Assembly: GCA_030066195.1 (NCBI GenBank)
Contig: JASJCB010000044.1
Span: 1 to 64,000 of the forward strand
DNA length: 64,000 bases
Origin: Acidobacteriota bacterium
GTDB lineage: Bacteria; Acidobacteriota; Holophagae; Acanthopleuribacterales; Acanthopleuribacteraceae
Direction: 5' to 3'
The position numbers were made by a program, and so were the translations under genes. Below are positions 34,438 through 43,827 of the stretch, in pieces; positions within the stretch are counted from its first letter, which is position 1, and each line of letters opens with the position of its first letter. Under the pieces are notes generated by a model. That model was given only the letters and a program-made list of their open reading frames with translations, was not told the origin of the DNA and searched no databases.

Positions 34438-36210
34438 TTGAAAGCTATGATCATGAAATTGTCGGCTCATCGCCGGTGGCCGCTGTTAATGGGTTTATCT
34501 GCCCTGGTGCTCACCTTACCGGCGCTTTTAGGGGATTGGAGCAGCGACGACTATATTGTGCGCGCGGTGTTGGAGGGAAAACATCCGCACCCGGCCATGG
34601 ATCGGCCGATTCAAGATATGTTCCGGATGATGCCCGGACCGGAATTCGACCATACCGTATTTCGCGAGCGCGGTTTGTTGCCCTGGTGGGCGCACCCGGA
34701 AATTCGACTGTCCTTCTCGCGGCCCATTCCTGCCTTGACCCTCGCTTTGGATCATCTTTTGTGGGCCGAAAATGCGATGATGTGGCACCTCCATAATCTT
34801 TTATGGTTCGCCGTGGGCGTTTGGATCATCGGATTGGTGTTTCGGGAAATTCACGGAGCCGGGACCGGCGTTGCCGGTTTGGCCGCGCTGCTGTTTGCCT
34901 TGGAAGATGCTCGCGCCGGTTCTGCCGCCTGGATTTCCGATCGGTCCGGCGCCATGGTCATTATCCCCGCGGGCCTGGCCTTGATTCACTATATCCGCTT
35001 GCGTCGTGACGGCAATACCCGTAGCGGTATCATTGCCTTGGGTTGTTACCTCCTGGCTCTTTTGACCAAAGAGGCCGCGGTGGGCGCGCTTGCCTTCCTT
35101 TTTGCCTGGGAGTTTTGGCTCGGCAAGGGTACTCTGAAAACCCGGTTGGCGGCGTTGGCGCCCTATATCGCGGTGACGGTTGTCTGGCGACTGGTTTATA
35201 ACAGCATGGGTTACGGCGCTTCCGGCTCCGGAATTTACGTGGACCCGATCAATGATCCGTGGGGCTTCCTGCAATCAGTTTTCGTCAACGGCCCCCTATT
35301 GATGTTTGCTCAGTGGTTCCAAGGGCCTATCGATTTCTGGTTGGCCTTCCCGCCGCAAACCCAGCGGATGATTTTGACCGCCATGTTGATCTTGTGCGGT
35401 CTGTTGTGCGTGTTTTTTTTCAAGCTGCTGCGAACTCAGGCCGAAGCGCGCTTCTATGCGACCGCCATGGTCCTGGCCGCGATTCCGCTTTGCTCGGCAG
35501 TTCCCATGGAGCGGGTGCTTACCTTCGTCAGTCCGGCTGCTTTCGGTCTCCTGGCCTTGGAGGTCGAACGCATCGGTTGGTTGGAGGCGAAGGCCGCCGT
35601 CGGGAATCTGTTCACCCGCTGGATAACTGGATTACTCCTGGCCATTCACCTTTTCGGGGCAGTGTTGCTGCCGTTACGTGCGATGACCTATCCGATGCTT
35701 CACAGTATCTTCGAGGCGGCGCCGGATGCCATGACCGGCTTGCCGGGCTTGGACCGGAAAACCCTGGTTTTCGTTAATGGAGATGATCTTTCTTTCCACA
35801 TTCCTTTTATATTGTTGGATAGGAACGAACCGGTTCCCGCCAAACAAGCTGTTTTAGGGCTGGCCAGCGCCGACCTGGAAGTGACGCGGGTCGATGAGCA
35901 TACGCTTCGCATTCACGATGCCCGGGGTTGGTTATATCGGACCGCTCACCGGCTCTACAATGATTTGACCAAAAGCTTTGCCGTAGGAGAGGAAATCCGC
36001 GGTTCGGCTTTCACGGCCCGCATCGAAGAGTTGACCGGGGACGGACGGCCCATGACGGTGTCGTTTCGCTTCGACAAGCCGCTGGAAGATGCTGAATACC
36101 TCTGGTATTGTTGGCGCAACGGCGCAATGGTGCCCTTTCAGCTACCCCCGGTGGGTGGCAAGGACGTGTTGCCGCTGACGATTCCGGGTTGGACGCCGCC
36201 CTCGGATTGA
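34438..36210 (+). CDS. Polytopic membrane protein, GT-C glycosyltransferase-like
   Basis: The predicted product is 590 residues with about ten membrane spans in the first 430 residues and a soluble C-terminal domain of about 150. Just after the first span it has an acidic pair (LLGDWSSDDYIVRA), as GT-C enzymes have in their first periplasmic loop, and the next loop carries RPI and HxxN-type residues (WHLHNLLWF). That layout suggests a lipid-linked sugar or mannosyl-type transferase, but sequence similarity is weak. TTG at 34438 is taken as start because GGGGAGG lies four bases before it; the ATG at 34447 is nearly as good. Its last 73 bases overlap folC tail to tail. Confidence 0.7.
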   Translation: MKAMIMKLSAHRRWPLLMGLSALVLTLPALLGDWSSDDYIVRAVLEGKHPHPAMDRPIQDMFRMMPGPEFDHTVFRERGLLPWWAHPEIRLSFSRPIPALTLALDHLLWAENAMMWHLHNLLWFAVGVWIIGLVFREIHGAGTGVAGLAALLFALEDARAGSAAWISDRSGAMVIIPAGLALIHYIRLRRDGNTRSGIIALGCYLLALLTKEAAVGALAFLFAWEFWLGKGTLKTRLAALAPYIAVTVVWRLVYNSMGYGASGSGIYVDPINDPWGFLQSVFVNGPLLMFAQWFQGPIDFWLAFPPQTQRMILTAMLILCGLLCVFFFKLLRTQAEARFYATAMVLAAIPLCSAVPMERVLTFVSPAAFGLLALEVERIGWLEAKAAVGNLFTRWITGLLLAIHLFGAVLLPLRAMTYPMLHSIFEAAPDAMTGLPGLDRKTLVFVNGDDLSFHIPFILLDRNEPVPAKQAVLGLASADLEVTRVDEHTLRIHDARGWLYRTAHRLYNDLTKSFAVGEEIRGSAFTARIEELTGDGRPMTVSFRFDKPLEDAEYLWYCWRNGAMVPFQLPPVGGKDVLPLTIPGWTPPSD

Positions 36211-37553
36211 CCCGGCGGTTTCTGCTGAGGATGTGTGGGGATCTTCAATTGATCGAAAACCGCGCCTACCAGGAATACGGAACCGGCGATGATAACCCCC
36301 ACGTGAGGGGATTGTCGGCACAGGGCCCGCGCTTCCTCTATGGCTTCGGCGATGGATGAAGCGCACCTGTACTCGGCGTCACTTGGGAATTCTTCGGCCA
36401 GGGCTTCGGGTTGAATGCTTCGGTAGAAACCACCTGTAAGGATGATTTGCGGGGCCAGAGCTTTGATCGCGGGCAATAGAGGCGCATAATCCTTGTCGGC
36501 AGCGGCGCCGTAGATGAGGATGCGCTCCGCGTGGGGAACCCGGTCGTCCAGATAGCATCGCAAAGCCTGGACGGCTTCCAGGTTGTGGGCTACGTCCGCG
36601 AGCCAATACCGGCTGTCAATTCGGAACCATTGCAGTCTTCCCGGCCATGATATTCGAGACAAACCTATCAGGTCGCTTTCGATCCCTAATTCTGTTTTAG
36701 CGGCTGCCGACAAAGCCAGGACGGTGCCGGCATTGCGTAACTGATGATCTCCGGCCAGGTTGAGGTAAAGGGTCTCGGCAGGGAGATCGAAGAGGTTCAG
36801 AAAGCCAGGTTCGGTAATTTGAAACCGGCTCCCGTTACGGTGTTTCTCTACAGGAGCAACCGGGATTGCTTCAATCACCGTAACATTTCGTTTCCGGGCA
36901 TCTCGAAATAATGCGGTTCTGGCTTTTTCATCCATACCGGGCCCCAATACCAGCATCCCTCGCTCGGAGGCAATCCCGGCCTTATCCGCCGCAATTTCTT
37001 CCAGCCCGGAGCCCAGACGGTCCTGATGGTCCAAACCTACCGTTGTAACGGCAGAGATGATCCCGGGCAGGCAACTCACCGCATCGTTATAACCGCCGAT
37101 GCCCGCTTCGAATACGGCAACCTTGACACCCGCTTCCCGGAATACAGCCAGGGCGATGAGAACCAGCACCTCGAAAAAGGAAGGCGTCATTTCGGGGCCG
37201 TGCCGCGACAGCCAATTGTCGAGGAATAAACGGAAGCGTTCGCATATTTCGGTCAACATTGCATCATTGGCCGGGGCGCCGTCAATGCGAAAGCGCTCCG
37301 TGACGGATACCAGATGAGGACCGGTGAACACGCCGACTCGATTGCTCGAACGCAGACAAGCCTCCAGCATGGCGCAGACGGAACCTTTGCCGTTGGTGCC
37401 GGCGATACGGATGATGTGCATGCCGCCCGGATCGGGAAACCATGCCGACAGAATCGGCGGAAATCGCTCACGCATGGCGGCCTTGCCCGCGATTCGCCTG
37501 GCGGTTACTTGCAAAAAAAAGTCGAAATGTCGGGCATGGGTTGACGAGGACAT
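36138..37553 (-). CDS. folC: Folylpolyglutamate/dihydrofolate synthase
   Basis: FolC adds glutamate to folates and, in many bacteria, also joins dihydropteroate to glutamate. The protein has 471 residues, a little longer than usual. The ATP-binding P-loop is GTNGKGS (52-58). Further family blocks are VGVFTGPHLVSVTERFRIDG, FEAGIGGYNDA, VGLDHQDRLG with DKAGI, GDHQLRNAG, and WPGRLQWF with DVAHN. The last 24 residues, encoded in the overlap with the convergent membrane-protein gene, are Pro/Gly-rich and not conserved. The ATG is preceded by GAAGG. No other folate gene is adjacent. Confidence 0.94.
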   Translation of the reverse strand: MSSSTHARHFDFFLQVTARRIAGKAAMRERFPPILSAWFPDPGGMHIIRIAGTNGKGSVCAMLEACLRSSNRVGVFTGPHLVSVTERFRIDGAPANDAMLTEICERFRLFLDNWLSRHGPEMTPSFFEVLVLIALAVFREAGVKVAVFEAGIGGYNDAVSCLPGIISAVTTVGLDHQDRLGSGLEEIAADKAGIASERGMLVLGPGMDEKARTALFRDARKRNVTVIEAIPVAPVEKHRNGSRFQITEPGFLNLFDLPAETLYLNLAGDHQLRNAGTVLALSAAAKTELGIESDLIGLSRISWPGRLQWFRIDSRYWLADVAHNLEAVQALRCYLDDRVPHAERILIYGAAADKDYAPLLPAIKALAPQIILTGGFYRSIQPEALAEEFPSDAEYRCASSIAEAIEEARALCRQSPHVGVIIAGSVFLVGAVFDQLKIPTHPQQKPPGQSEGGVQPGIVSGNTSLPPTGGS

Positions 37554-37719
37554 GCGCTTACCTTCGAGAAAAACGGGGCCTTACGCCTGATAGCCGATTG
37601 CCTGCCGATCATACTATGAAACGGGTGGGGAAGTTAGCAGCATGCGAAGCGACCGCTTTCTTCAGGCTGGAATGCTGCCCAAGAAACAAACAAGCCGACA
37701 CAGTAGACCCGGCATCACT

Positions 37720-38075
37720 CCCAAGCCGACACCCGGTCCCCGTGCCGAGGGGGGTTCCATGCCCGAGCAGCGGAGTTGTAGAAACAAAAAACACAACACC
37801 AATCCCGGGAAGCAAACCGCGTGAGTCGAAAAAAGTGGTTCTCCGCCCGGGATGATACCCCTTCGACCTGTCTGAACCACCTTCAATCCCGAAAATCGAT
37901 ATGCTGCCGGATTTATTTAACAACTTCTCACAGAGCTTGGAGGCGAGGCTGTCGATGGGTTCGGCCCGATTTACGGAATAACAACCAGTATTGAGTTTTG
38001 GTTGAGCAAGTTTCCAGGGAAAAAAGCCGTTTGAGCATGAGAAATCGGCATCACTCCCGAGAACAGAACCACCCG
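37720..38075. repeat. Dispersed non-coding repeat, copy B
   Basis: This is the second copy of the element at 17400-17740, same orientation, lying directly downstream of the folC start. Shared blocks include GCCGGATTTATTTAACAAC, CGGAATAACAACCAG and CAGGGAAAAAAGCC followed by CGGCATCACTCCCGAGAACAGAACC. The GGCATCACTCCC submotif occurs near 37711 and 38047. An open minus-strand frame (37609-38097) spans it, but in a register different from that of copy A, so it is not counted as a gene. Confidence 0.7.
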
Positions 38076-38501
38076 GCCGAACCCAAACCGGTCCCACTCC
38101 CGGGAATGATGCTACCTTCGGAGCTCCAGGGTAGACCTTTTCCCGGGAATTGAACTCGATCTAACGAAAAAAACGGCTCAAAATACGAGAAAAATGGTCA
38201 TTCATGGAGAGCCGGCCGGTTTCACGCCACAAGTGACTGTTTTTTGCAAAAGTCAACGTATGTTTCGCTCTTTGCTTATTTTTAGTCTGCACCCAGGAGC
38301 CGCCGCACTGAAGTCCTGGATATATAGCCTCCAGGAGTTTGGGATAAGCGGATTCCAATGTGATCATACGCGCGGGGCGGCCGTCGACCCGGCAACCTAC
38401 CTCTGCTGAAAGCACCGGCGCGACGCCAAATGTTGCCCGGGCCCGACAAGGTGACTTCAAAGCTTCCCTCGAAGCGGGCCAGGCAACATTCTCCCTTCGC
38501 A
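38076..38501. other. Intergenic, no supported gene
   Basis: This lies between the repeat and the stop of the exported Cys-rich protein. The minus-strand open frame 38161-38505 lacks a ribosome-binding site and any family signal. Confidence 0.45.
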
Positions 38502-39404
38502 TCAATGCTCTAGATGCGATTCTTCGGATATGGAGTGGTTGCAGATATGGTCATCGTTGGCATCCAAGCAACGGCAGCCGATGATTATAGAGCCTGAATA
38601 TCTAAATCTGCATTGCTCGCAAGGGGCACCCTTGCAGCTGTTCTTGACATCCAGGCTGTTCAAACTGAGGGCCTTCGCCTTGCAATTCCCCTCTGCGTCC
38701 TTGGTCCGCTGAATCAGGTAGGTTTCATCGCCCCTTTGTTCCAGATAGCGGGCCACCGGCTTGTCCTTTGCGCTCATGCGATTGACCAGCCCGGAATTCA
38801 GGATCTCCTCGATCAGCGTCTGGTCGTGAATCTTGAAGGTCAGTGGACCGGGTTCATCGCTGCCGGTGTCCTTGATACTGAAGCGCCCGTAGTTATTGGT
38901 TTCGTTGCGTTCGGCGATATTTTCTTTCTTGTCCAGGAATAGTTCGTAAGTGGCGCCCCTTACCGCGGGTGAGATGAAGGACACGGTGGCAACACCGTAG
39001 TCACAGGCACAGAGACCCCCAATGGTGCCGTCCTCGCAGTTGCCTTTGCGTTTCTTCCCGTTAACAATGGCATCCGGGCAGGCAACCCCCTCACAACTGC
39101 CGTTCCTCGTATTGGCACAGTTGCCCCCGATATCGTCGTCTATGCTGTCGACAAAGATGACATCCACCGGCCGGCTATCGATTTGGGTGTTGTTCATCCA
39201 AAGATCCACCTCGGATATCAGTGGCCCCGAGAGGCCGCAAATCCTGACCCTGACCGCGACGTCGATGGTGACGAGGCCGTCCTGTTCTTCCTGAATCGAA
39301 AAACGGTCAATGCCAAGGTCGATGTTATCCGTGGCGAAAATCATGGGCGTGAGCAGCCAGAGCCCAATCATGAAAGCAATGCGACTTTGTCTTAGGGAAA
39401 TCAT
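38502..39404 (-). CDS. Exported Cys-rich protein with CARDB-like domain
   Basis: The protein has 300 residues with a signal peptide (about 7-24). The first mature domain is a beta-sandwich of CARDB/Ig type: paired strands from VTIDVAVRVRICGLSGP to the typical ending IAERNETNNYGRFSI. Inserted in it is a Cys-rich loop (NCANTRNGSCEGVACPD ... GNCEDGTIGGLCACDYG). The C-terminal region has another Cys set (NSCKGAPCEQCRF, GCRCLDANDDHIC). The many Cys residues imply disulfides or metal binding outside the cell. AAGGAGAGG lies just before the ATG. No close family was recognised. Confidence 0.75.
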   Translation of the reverse strand: MISLRQSRIAFMIGLWLLTPMIFATDNIDLGIDRFSIQEEQDGLVTIDVAVRVRICGLSGPLISEVDLWMNNTQIDSRPVDVIFVDSIDDDIGGNCANTRNGSCEGVACPDAIVNGKKRKGNCEDGTIGGLCACDYGVATVSFISPAVRGATYELFLDKKENIAERNETNNYGRFSIKDTGSDEPGPLTFKIHDQTLIEEILNSGLVNRMSAKDKPVARYLEQRGDETYLIQRTKDAEGNCKAKALSLNSLDVKNSCKGAPCEQCRFRYSGSIIIGCRCLDANDDHICNHSISEESHLEH

Positions 39405-39751
39405 TACCTCTCCTTGTTAAACTGAATTTGAAAACCCTGATAGGGTAACATGAAAAAAGAAAATTACTCAAATTGAGGAGCCTATCCTTATTTCTTTGAA
39501 ATAATTACCTGAATGAAACCTGTGATTTCCCTTTTCCGGCTTATCAGAGCACTAACCTTTCCCAGTTCAAATCACGTCGCTCATCGCTGGTAAAAACGGG
39601 GTCTTATCCGCGGACCAGGGGCCGGCGCACCTGTTCCTTTAGAGCTCGGGAGAGGGATTCGGTCCATTGAATTGGGGAAAAATGGAGCACCGGAAAAGTG
39701 GGCAAACCGTTCTTAAATCGGGCTTAAGCGTCCCTCGGGCGAACTTTTTCT

Positions 39752-39864
39752 AATTTTTGTTAGGTAAATGTCGAATAGTACTTGATTTTGTCTTGAAGAA
39801 CTGGTTAACTAAATTTCGTTAGGTAAGTGTTACGGCAATTGCCGGTCGGGTCCTCTCGACCGGC
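39752..39864 (+). promoter_or_regulatory. Candidate operator repeats and leader hairpin of the glucan-uptake operon
   Basis: Two near-identical direct repeats, AATTTTTGTTAGGTAAATGT (39752-39771) and AATTTCGTTAGGTAAGTGT (39812-39830), share the core GTTAGGTAARTGT and are centred about 60 bases (close to six helical turns) apart. They lie in the AT-rich stretch upstream of the amylase gene and look like regulator-binding sites. Further on, GCCGGTCG (39841-39848) pairs with CGACCGGC (39857-39864). The rest of 39405-39751 shows no gene. Confidence 0.5.
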
Positions 39865-39974
39865 AACTATCGGGTTTCCGGTCCGTTTGGGGTGTGTCCA
39901 CTCTTCCCCTCGGGTTGCCGACGCCTGTTCCGGATTGCCGTCACCCTTAAAGCGAATTTATCCGGGTTGCCTTT

Positions 39975-41450
39975 ATGAGATGCTTTTTTGTGTTCTTGTG
40001 CATGGCCGTGCTGTGTCCGCTCCATGCCACTGACCTCCGGTCCGCTCCCGAACGCGTAACCGCCTGGGGCGATGAGATTCTCTACTTCGTCATCGTCGAC
40101 CGCTTCGCCGACGGTGACCCCAATAACAACGCCAACGTAGACATCGAGGGTAGAGGCGCCTTCCACGGCGGCGACCTGAAGGGCCTGATCAAGCAGTTGG
40201 ACTACATCGCCGATCTGGGCGTGACCGCTGTTTGGATTACGCCCGTGGTCAAGCAGATCCCCAAGTATGTCTCCTCCGTGGGTTTCCCCGATTGGGGCTA
40301 TCACGGTTACTGGGCCGAAGATTTCTACCAACTGGACGAGCGCTTCGGCACCGAGGACGATCTCAAGAAGCTGGTGGACGAAGCCCACAAGCGCAAAATC
40401 AAGATCCTGCTGGATGTCGTCTACAACCACGCGGGGTATATGTCCGCCTATACCAAGCGGCCCGACGCCAATGACTGGTTGCGCACCGGCCGGCGCGAAA
40501 GCTTGTGCGGCGATGACGATATCACCATGTGCCTGTCCGGCCTGCCCGATTTCAAGACCGAGAAACCCGAGGTCCGCGATTACCTGATCACCTACGCGGT
40601 CGAGCTGGCCAAACGCACGGGTCTGGACGGCTTCCGCCTGGACACGGTCAAGCACATCGAGCACGACTTCTGGCAGGAGCACCGCGAACGCTGCAACGAC
40701 GTGTTGGGCAAGGACTTCTTCCTGCTGGGCGAGGTCTGGGGCGGCGATCACAAAGTGCTGGACCCCTACTTCCGCACGGACGAACTGGATTCCGGTTTCG
40801 ACTTCGGCTTCAAGGGATCGGCGCAGGCCTTCGTGCAAGGCCGCGGTCGCACCATCGCCTTCAGCCGCTACCTGTTGAAGCGCCACAAGATTCGCGACGA
40901 CTACCTGGTGTCCCACTACCTTTCCAGTCACGACGTGCCGGGCGCCCTTTACGAACTGAAGAACGATAAAACCCTGTTCAAGCTGTGCGTCGGCCTGAAG
41001 CTGACCACGCTGGGCCTGCCCATGATCTATTACGGCGAGGAGGTCGGTCGCTTCGGCGGTGACTGGCCCGAAAACCGCACCCACATGCCTTGGGGCAAGC
41101 AGTCCAAGCAGATGCCGGGCGCCGGCAAGGTCCAGGACGCGGACATGCTGGCCTTCTACAAGAAACTGATCCAACTTCGCAAGGCCCATCCGGCCCTCAG
41201 CGTCGGCGGCATGCGCGAACTGCATGTTGAAGGCGACCTGTTGGCCTTCGCGCGTACCAAAGACGGCGGCGAGGTCTGGGTGGCCGTCAATCGCGCCAAA
41301 GGAAGCGTGGAAGCCGCGCTGGACCTTCCGGATACCTGGAAGGGCAAAACGGTAACCGAGGCAATGTCGGGCAAGCCGGTCAAGGCCGACGGCGGCAAGC
41401 TGAACCTGAAGGTGCCCGCCCAAACCATTCACATCTACACGGCTGAATAA
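39975..41450 (+). CDS. Secreted GH13 alpha-amylase
   Basis: This 491-residue glycoside hydrolase should cleave alpha-1,4-glucans such as starch or maltodextrin. A signal peptide (about 1-18) exports it. The GH13 conserved regions are present: LDVVYNHAG (region I), GFRLDTVKHI with nucleophile Asp223, LLGEVWGG with acid/base Glu253, and YLSSHD with Asp320. VDRFADGDPNNN near the start is the usual calcium-site segment, and a beta-domain forms the C-terminus. It is the first gene of the operon, with the ABC transporter genes 11 bases downstream. Cyclomaltodextrinase-like specificity cannot be excluded. Confidence 0.93.
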   Translation: MRCFFVFLCMAVLCPLHATDLRSAPERVTAWGDEILYFVIVDRFADGDPNNNANVDIEGRGAFHGGDLKGLIKQLDYIADLGVTAVWITPVVKQIPKYVSSVGFPDWGYHGYWAEDFYQLDERFGTEDDLKKLVDEAHKRKIKILLDVVYNHAGYMSAYTKRPDANDWLRTGRRESLCGDDDITMCLSGLPDFKTEKPEVRDYLITYAVELAKRTGLDGFRLDTVKHIEHDFWQEHRERCNDVLGKDFFLLGEVWGGDHKVLDPYFRTDELDSGFDFGFKGSAQAFVQGRGRTIAFSRYLLKRHKIRDDYLVSHYLSSHDVPGALYELKNDKTLFKLCVGLKLTTLGLPMIYYGEEVGRFGGDWPENRTHMPWGKQSKQMPGAGKVQDADMLAFYKKLIQLRKAHPALSVGGMRELHVEGDLLAFARTKDGGEVWVAVNRAKGSVEAALDLPDTWKGKTVTEAMSGKPVKADGGKLNLKVPAQTIHIYTAE

Positions 41451-41461
41451 ATGGTGACAAC

Positions 41462-42550
41462 ATGGCAGAGATCAATCTGAGTAAGGTGTGCAAGCGCTTC
41501 GGCGATGTATCGGTCATTGAAGATATGGACCTGCACATCAAGGAAGGCGAGTTCATGGTGCTGGTGGGACCTTCCGGTTGCGGTAAATCCACCACGTTGC
41601 GCATGATCGCGGGACTGGAAGAAATATCCGACGGCCAAATGCACATCGGTGAGAAACTGGTGAACAACCTGCCGCCCAAGGATCGCGATGTGGCCATGGT
41701 GTTTCAGAGCTATGCCCTCTATCCGCACATGACGGTCCGCGAGAACGTGAGCTTCGGCCTGAAGGTGCGCAAGATTCCCAAGGAAGAAATCGACAAGTCC
41801 GTGGCCGAGGCCGCGCGCATCCTGGGCCTGGAAGAGCTTCTGGATCGCAAGCCGAAGGCGCTTTCGGGTGGTCAGCGCCAGCGCGTAGCCCTTGGTCGCG
41901 CCATTGTTCGCAACCCCTCGGTCTTCCTGTTCGACGAACCCTTGAGTAACCTGGACGCCGAGTTGCGCGTGCAGATGCGCGCCGAAATCAGCAAACTGCA
42001 AAAACGCCTGGGCACCACGTCCGTGTACGTCACCCACGACCAGGTGGAAGCCATGACCATGGGCCACCGCATCACCCTGATGTGCAAGGGCGACATCATG
42101 CAGGTGGGCACGCCGCTGGAACTGTACGAAACGCCCGCCAACCTGTTCACGGCGCGCTTCATCGGTACGCCGCCCATGAACGTGATCTACGGCGAGATTG
42201 CCGAGTCCGGCAATCACATCAGCGCCGAGGGCCTGACACTGCCGCTGGAAGGCGACCTGGCCGGTTTGGGCGTACGTCATCGCGGTAAGAAGGTGGCCGT
42301 GGGCATTCGGCCGGAAAACGTTACCGGGGCGAGAGCGGACGAAAGCGGCGGCCTGGTTTTCGAGGGCGAGGCCGGTGTGGTCGAACCCCTGGGTCACGAA
42401 ATCATTACCCACGTTGCCTTGGGCGAGGGACACATCGTCGCCAAGCTGCCGCCGCATCCCATCCCCAGCATCGGCGACACGGTGCGACTCAAGGTGTTGC
42501 CCCAGAAGCTGCACCTGTTCGACACCGAAACCGAACAACGGTTGGTTTGA
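41462..42550 (+). CDS. malK: Maltose/maltodextrin-type ABC transporter ATPase
   Basis: This is a 362-residue cytoplasmic ATPase that powers sugar import. Walker A is GPSGCGKST (36-44). The Q-loop is MVFQSYALYPHMTV, the ABC signature LSGGQRQRVALGRAI, Walker B VFLFDEPLSNLDAELR, and the switch His is in VYVTHDQVEAMTMG. A C-terminal TOBE/OB regulatory domain of about 120 residues (GIRPENV) is typical of MalK/UgpC/MsmX proteins. Assignment to maltose or glucans rests on the amylase and permease neighbours; related ATPases serve several sugars. Confidence 0.93.
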   Translation: MAEINLSKVCKRFGDVSVIEDMDLHIKEGEFMVLVGPSGCGKSTTLRMIAGLEEISDGQMHIGEKLVNNLPPKDRDVAMVFQSYALYPHMTVRENVSFGLKVRKIPKEEIDKSVAEAARILGLEELLDRKPKALSGGQRQRVALGRAIVRNPSVFLFDEPLSNLDAELRVQMRAEISKLQKRLGTTSVYVTHDQVEAMTMGHRITLMCKGDIMQVGTPLELYETPANLFTARFIGTPPMNVIYGEIAESGNHISAEGLTLPLEGDLAGLGVRHRGKKVAVGIRPENVTGARADESGGLVFEGEAGVVEPLGHEIITHVALGEGHIVAKLPPHPIPSIGDTVRLKVLPQKLHLFDTETEQRLV

Positions 42551-42585
42551 AAAAATACAGAGAGAAAAATATGGAGAGGTTTGAG

Positions 42586-43815
42586 ATGAAAACATGGATT
42601 CGGATAGCCCTTACCGCCCTGGCGGTCCTCAGCCTTGCCGTTCCGGCGATCGGCCAGGATAAACAATTGGTGATCTGGCATAGCTATCGCGGTCAAGAGA
42701 AAGAAGCTCTGCTGAAGGTGGTCGACAATTTCAACGCCAAGGTCAAAAGCGACGGCTATTCCGTCAAACCTCTGGCCGTGCCCTACGACGCTTATGCCGA
42801 CAAGGTGACCGCCGCCATTCCTCGCGGCAAAGGTCCCGACGTCTTCATTTTTGCCCAGGACCGCTTGGGCGGTTGGATCGAGGCCGGCAACACGGTGGAA
42901 CCGCTCGATTTCTTCCTGGAAGACGACATGAGCGACAAGTTCGTGGAAGGCACCATGGACGCCATGACCTACCAGGACACGGTTTACGGCCTGCCCTTCA
43001 ATTTCAAGTCGATCCTGATGATCTACAACAAGAAGCTGGTCCAAACGCCTCCCAAGACCACCGGCGAACTGGTCGCCATGGCCAAAAAGATGACCAACGT
43101 GGCCGCCGGTGAGTACGGTTGGGCCTACAGCTACAGCGACTTCTTCTTTCACGCGTCGGTCATGAACGCTTTCGGCGGCCGTGTCTTCGATCCCGGTCCC
43201 AAGCCGGTGCTGAACCTGCCCCAGAATGTCAAGGCCTTGGAAACCCTGATGAAGTGGTTCAAAACCGACAAGGTACTGCCCGAGGAGCCCTCTACCGCTC
43301 TGATTACCGCGCTGTTCAACCAGAATAAGGCCGCGATCATCTTCAACGGCCCCTGGTTCCTGGGCGAGATCGACAAAAGCATTGACTACGGCCTGGCCAA
43401 CCTGCCCACGGTGGACGAAGCGGGCGGCGAACCCATGCGGCCCTGGATGACCATCGAGGGTATCTACATCGCCGCGCCCAGCAAGCACAAGGACGAGGCG
43501 TTTGAACTGGTGAAACACCTGATCAGCCTGGAAACCGCCAAGACCATGGCAATCACGGGTCGCCAGACGCCCGCCAACCTGGCCGTCTATGAAGAACCCG
43601 AAATCAAGAAGGACCCGATCATCCAGGCCCTGCGCGAACAGGCCAAGCTGGGTGTCCCCATGCCCAACTATCCCGAGATGACCATGGTCTGGTCGCCCGC
43701 GACCACCGCCATGAACCTGATTGTCAAGGAAACCGCCACGCCCGCCCAAGCAATGGAGCGAGCTCAAAAAGAAGTTCAGGCATCGGTTGATCGCCTGCGC
43801 GGAAACAGAAAATAA
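42586..43815 (+). CDS. malE: Maltose/maltodextrin-binding protein
   Basis: This is a periplasmic solute-binding protein of 409 residues from the ATG at 42586 (GGAGAGG six bases upstream; the longer frame from 42547 adds nothing conserved). A signal peptide (about 1-24, cleavage near AIGQ) precedes the mature domain LVIWHSYRGQEKEALLKVV. Family-1 binding-protein features are VPYDAYADKVTAAIPRGKGPDVF, YGLPFNFKSILMIYNKKL and AIIFNGPWFLGEI. It captures the sugar and delivers it to the MalFG pore. The next gene starts 12 bases after its stop. Confidence 0.93.
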   Translation: MKTWIRIALTALAVLSLAVPAIGQDKQLVIWHSYRGQEKEALLKVVDNFNAKVKSDGYSVKPLAVPYDAYADKVTAAIPRGKGPDVFIFAQDRLGGWIEAGNTVEPLDFFLEDDMSDKFVEGTMDAMTYQDTVYGLPFNFKSILMIYNKKLVQTPPKTTGELVAMAKKMTNVAAGEYGWAYSYSDFFFHASVMNAFGGRVFDPGPKPVLNLPQNVKALETLMKWFKTDKVLPEEPSTALITALFNQNKAAIIFNGPWFLGEIDKSIDYGLANLPTVDEAGGEPMRPWMTIEGIYIAAPSKHKDEAFELVKHLISLETAKTMAITGRQTPANLAVYEEPEIKKDPIIQALREQAKLGVPMPNYPEMTMVWSPATTAMNLIVKETATPAQAMERAQKEVQASVDRLRGNRK

Positions 43816-43827
43816 GGACAAGTTGGC

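Noticed and set aside
39560..39600. tRNA-like TTCAAATC segment
   Set aside because: No acceptor stem, anticodon arm or D-arm can be built around it.
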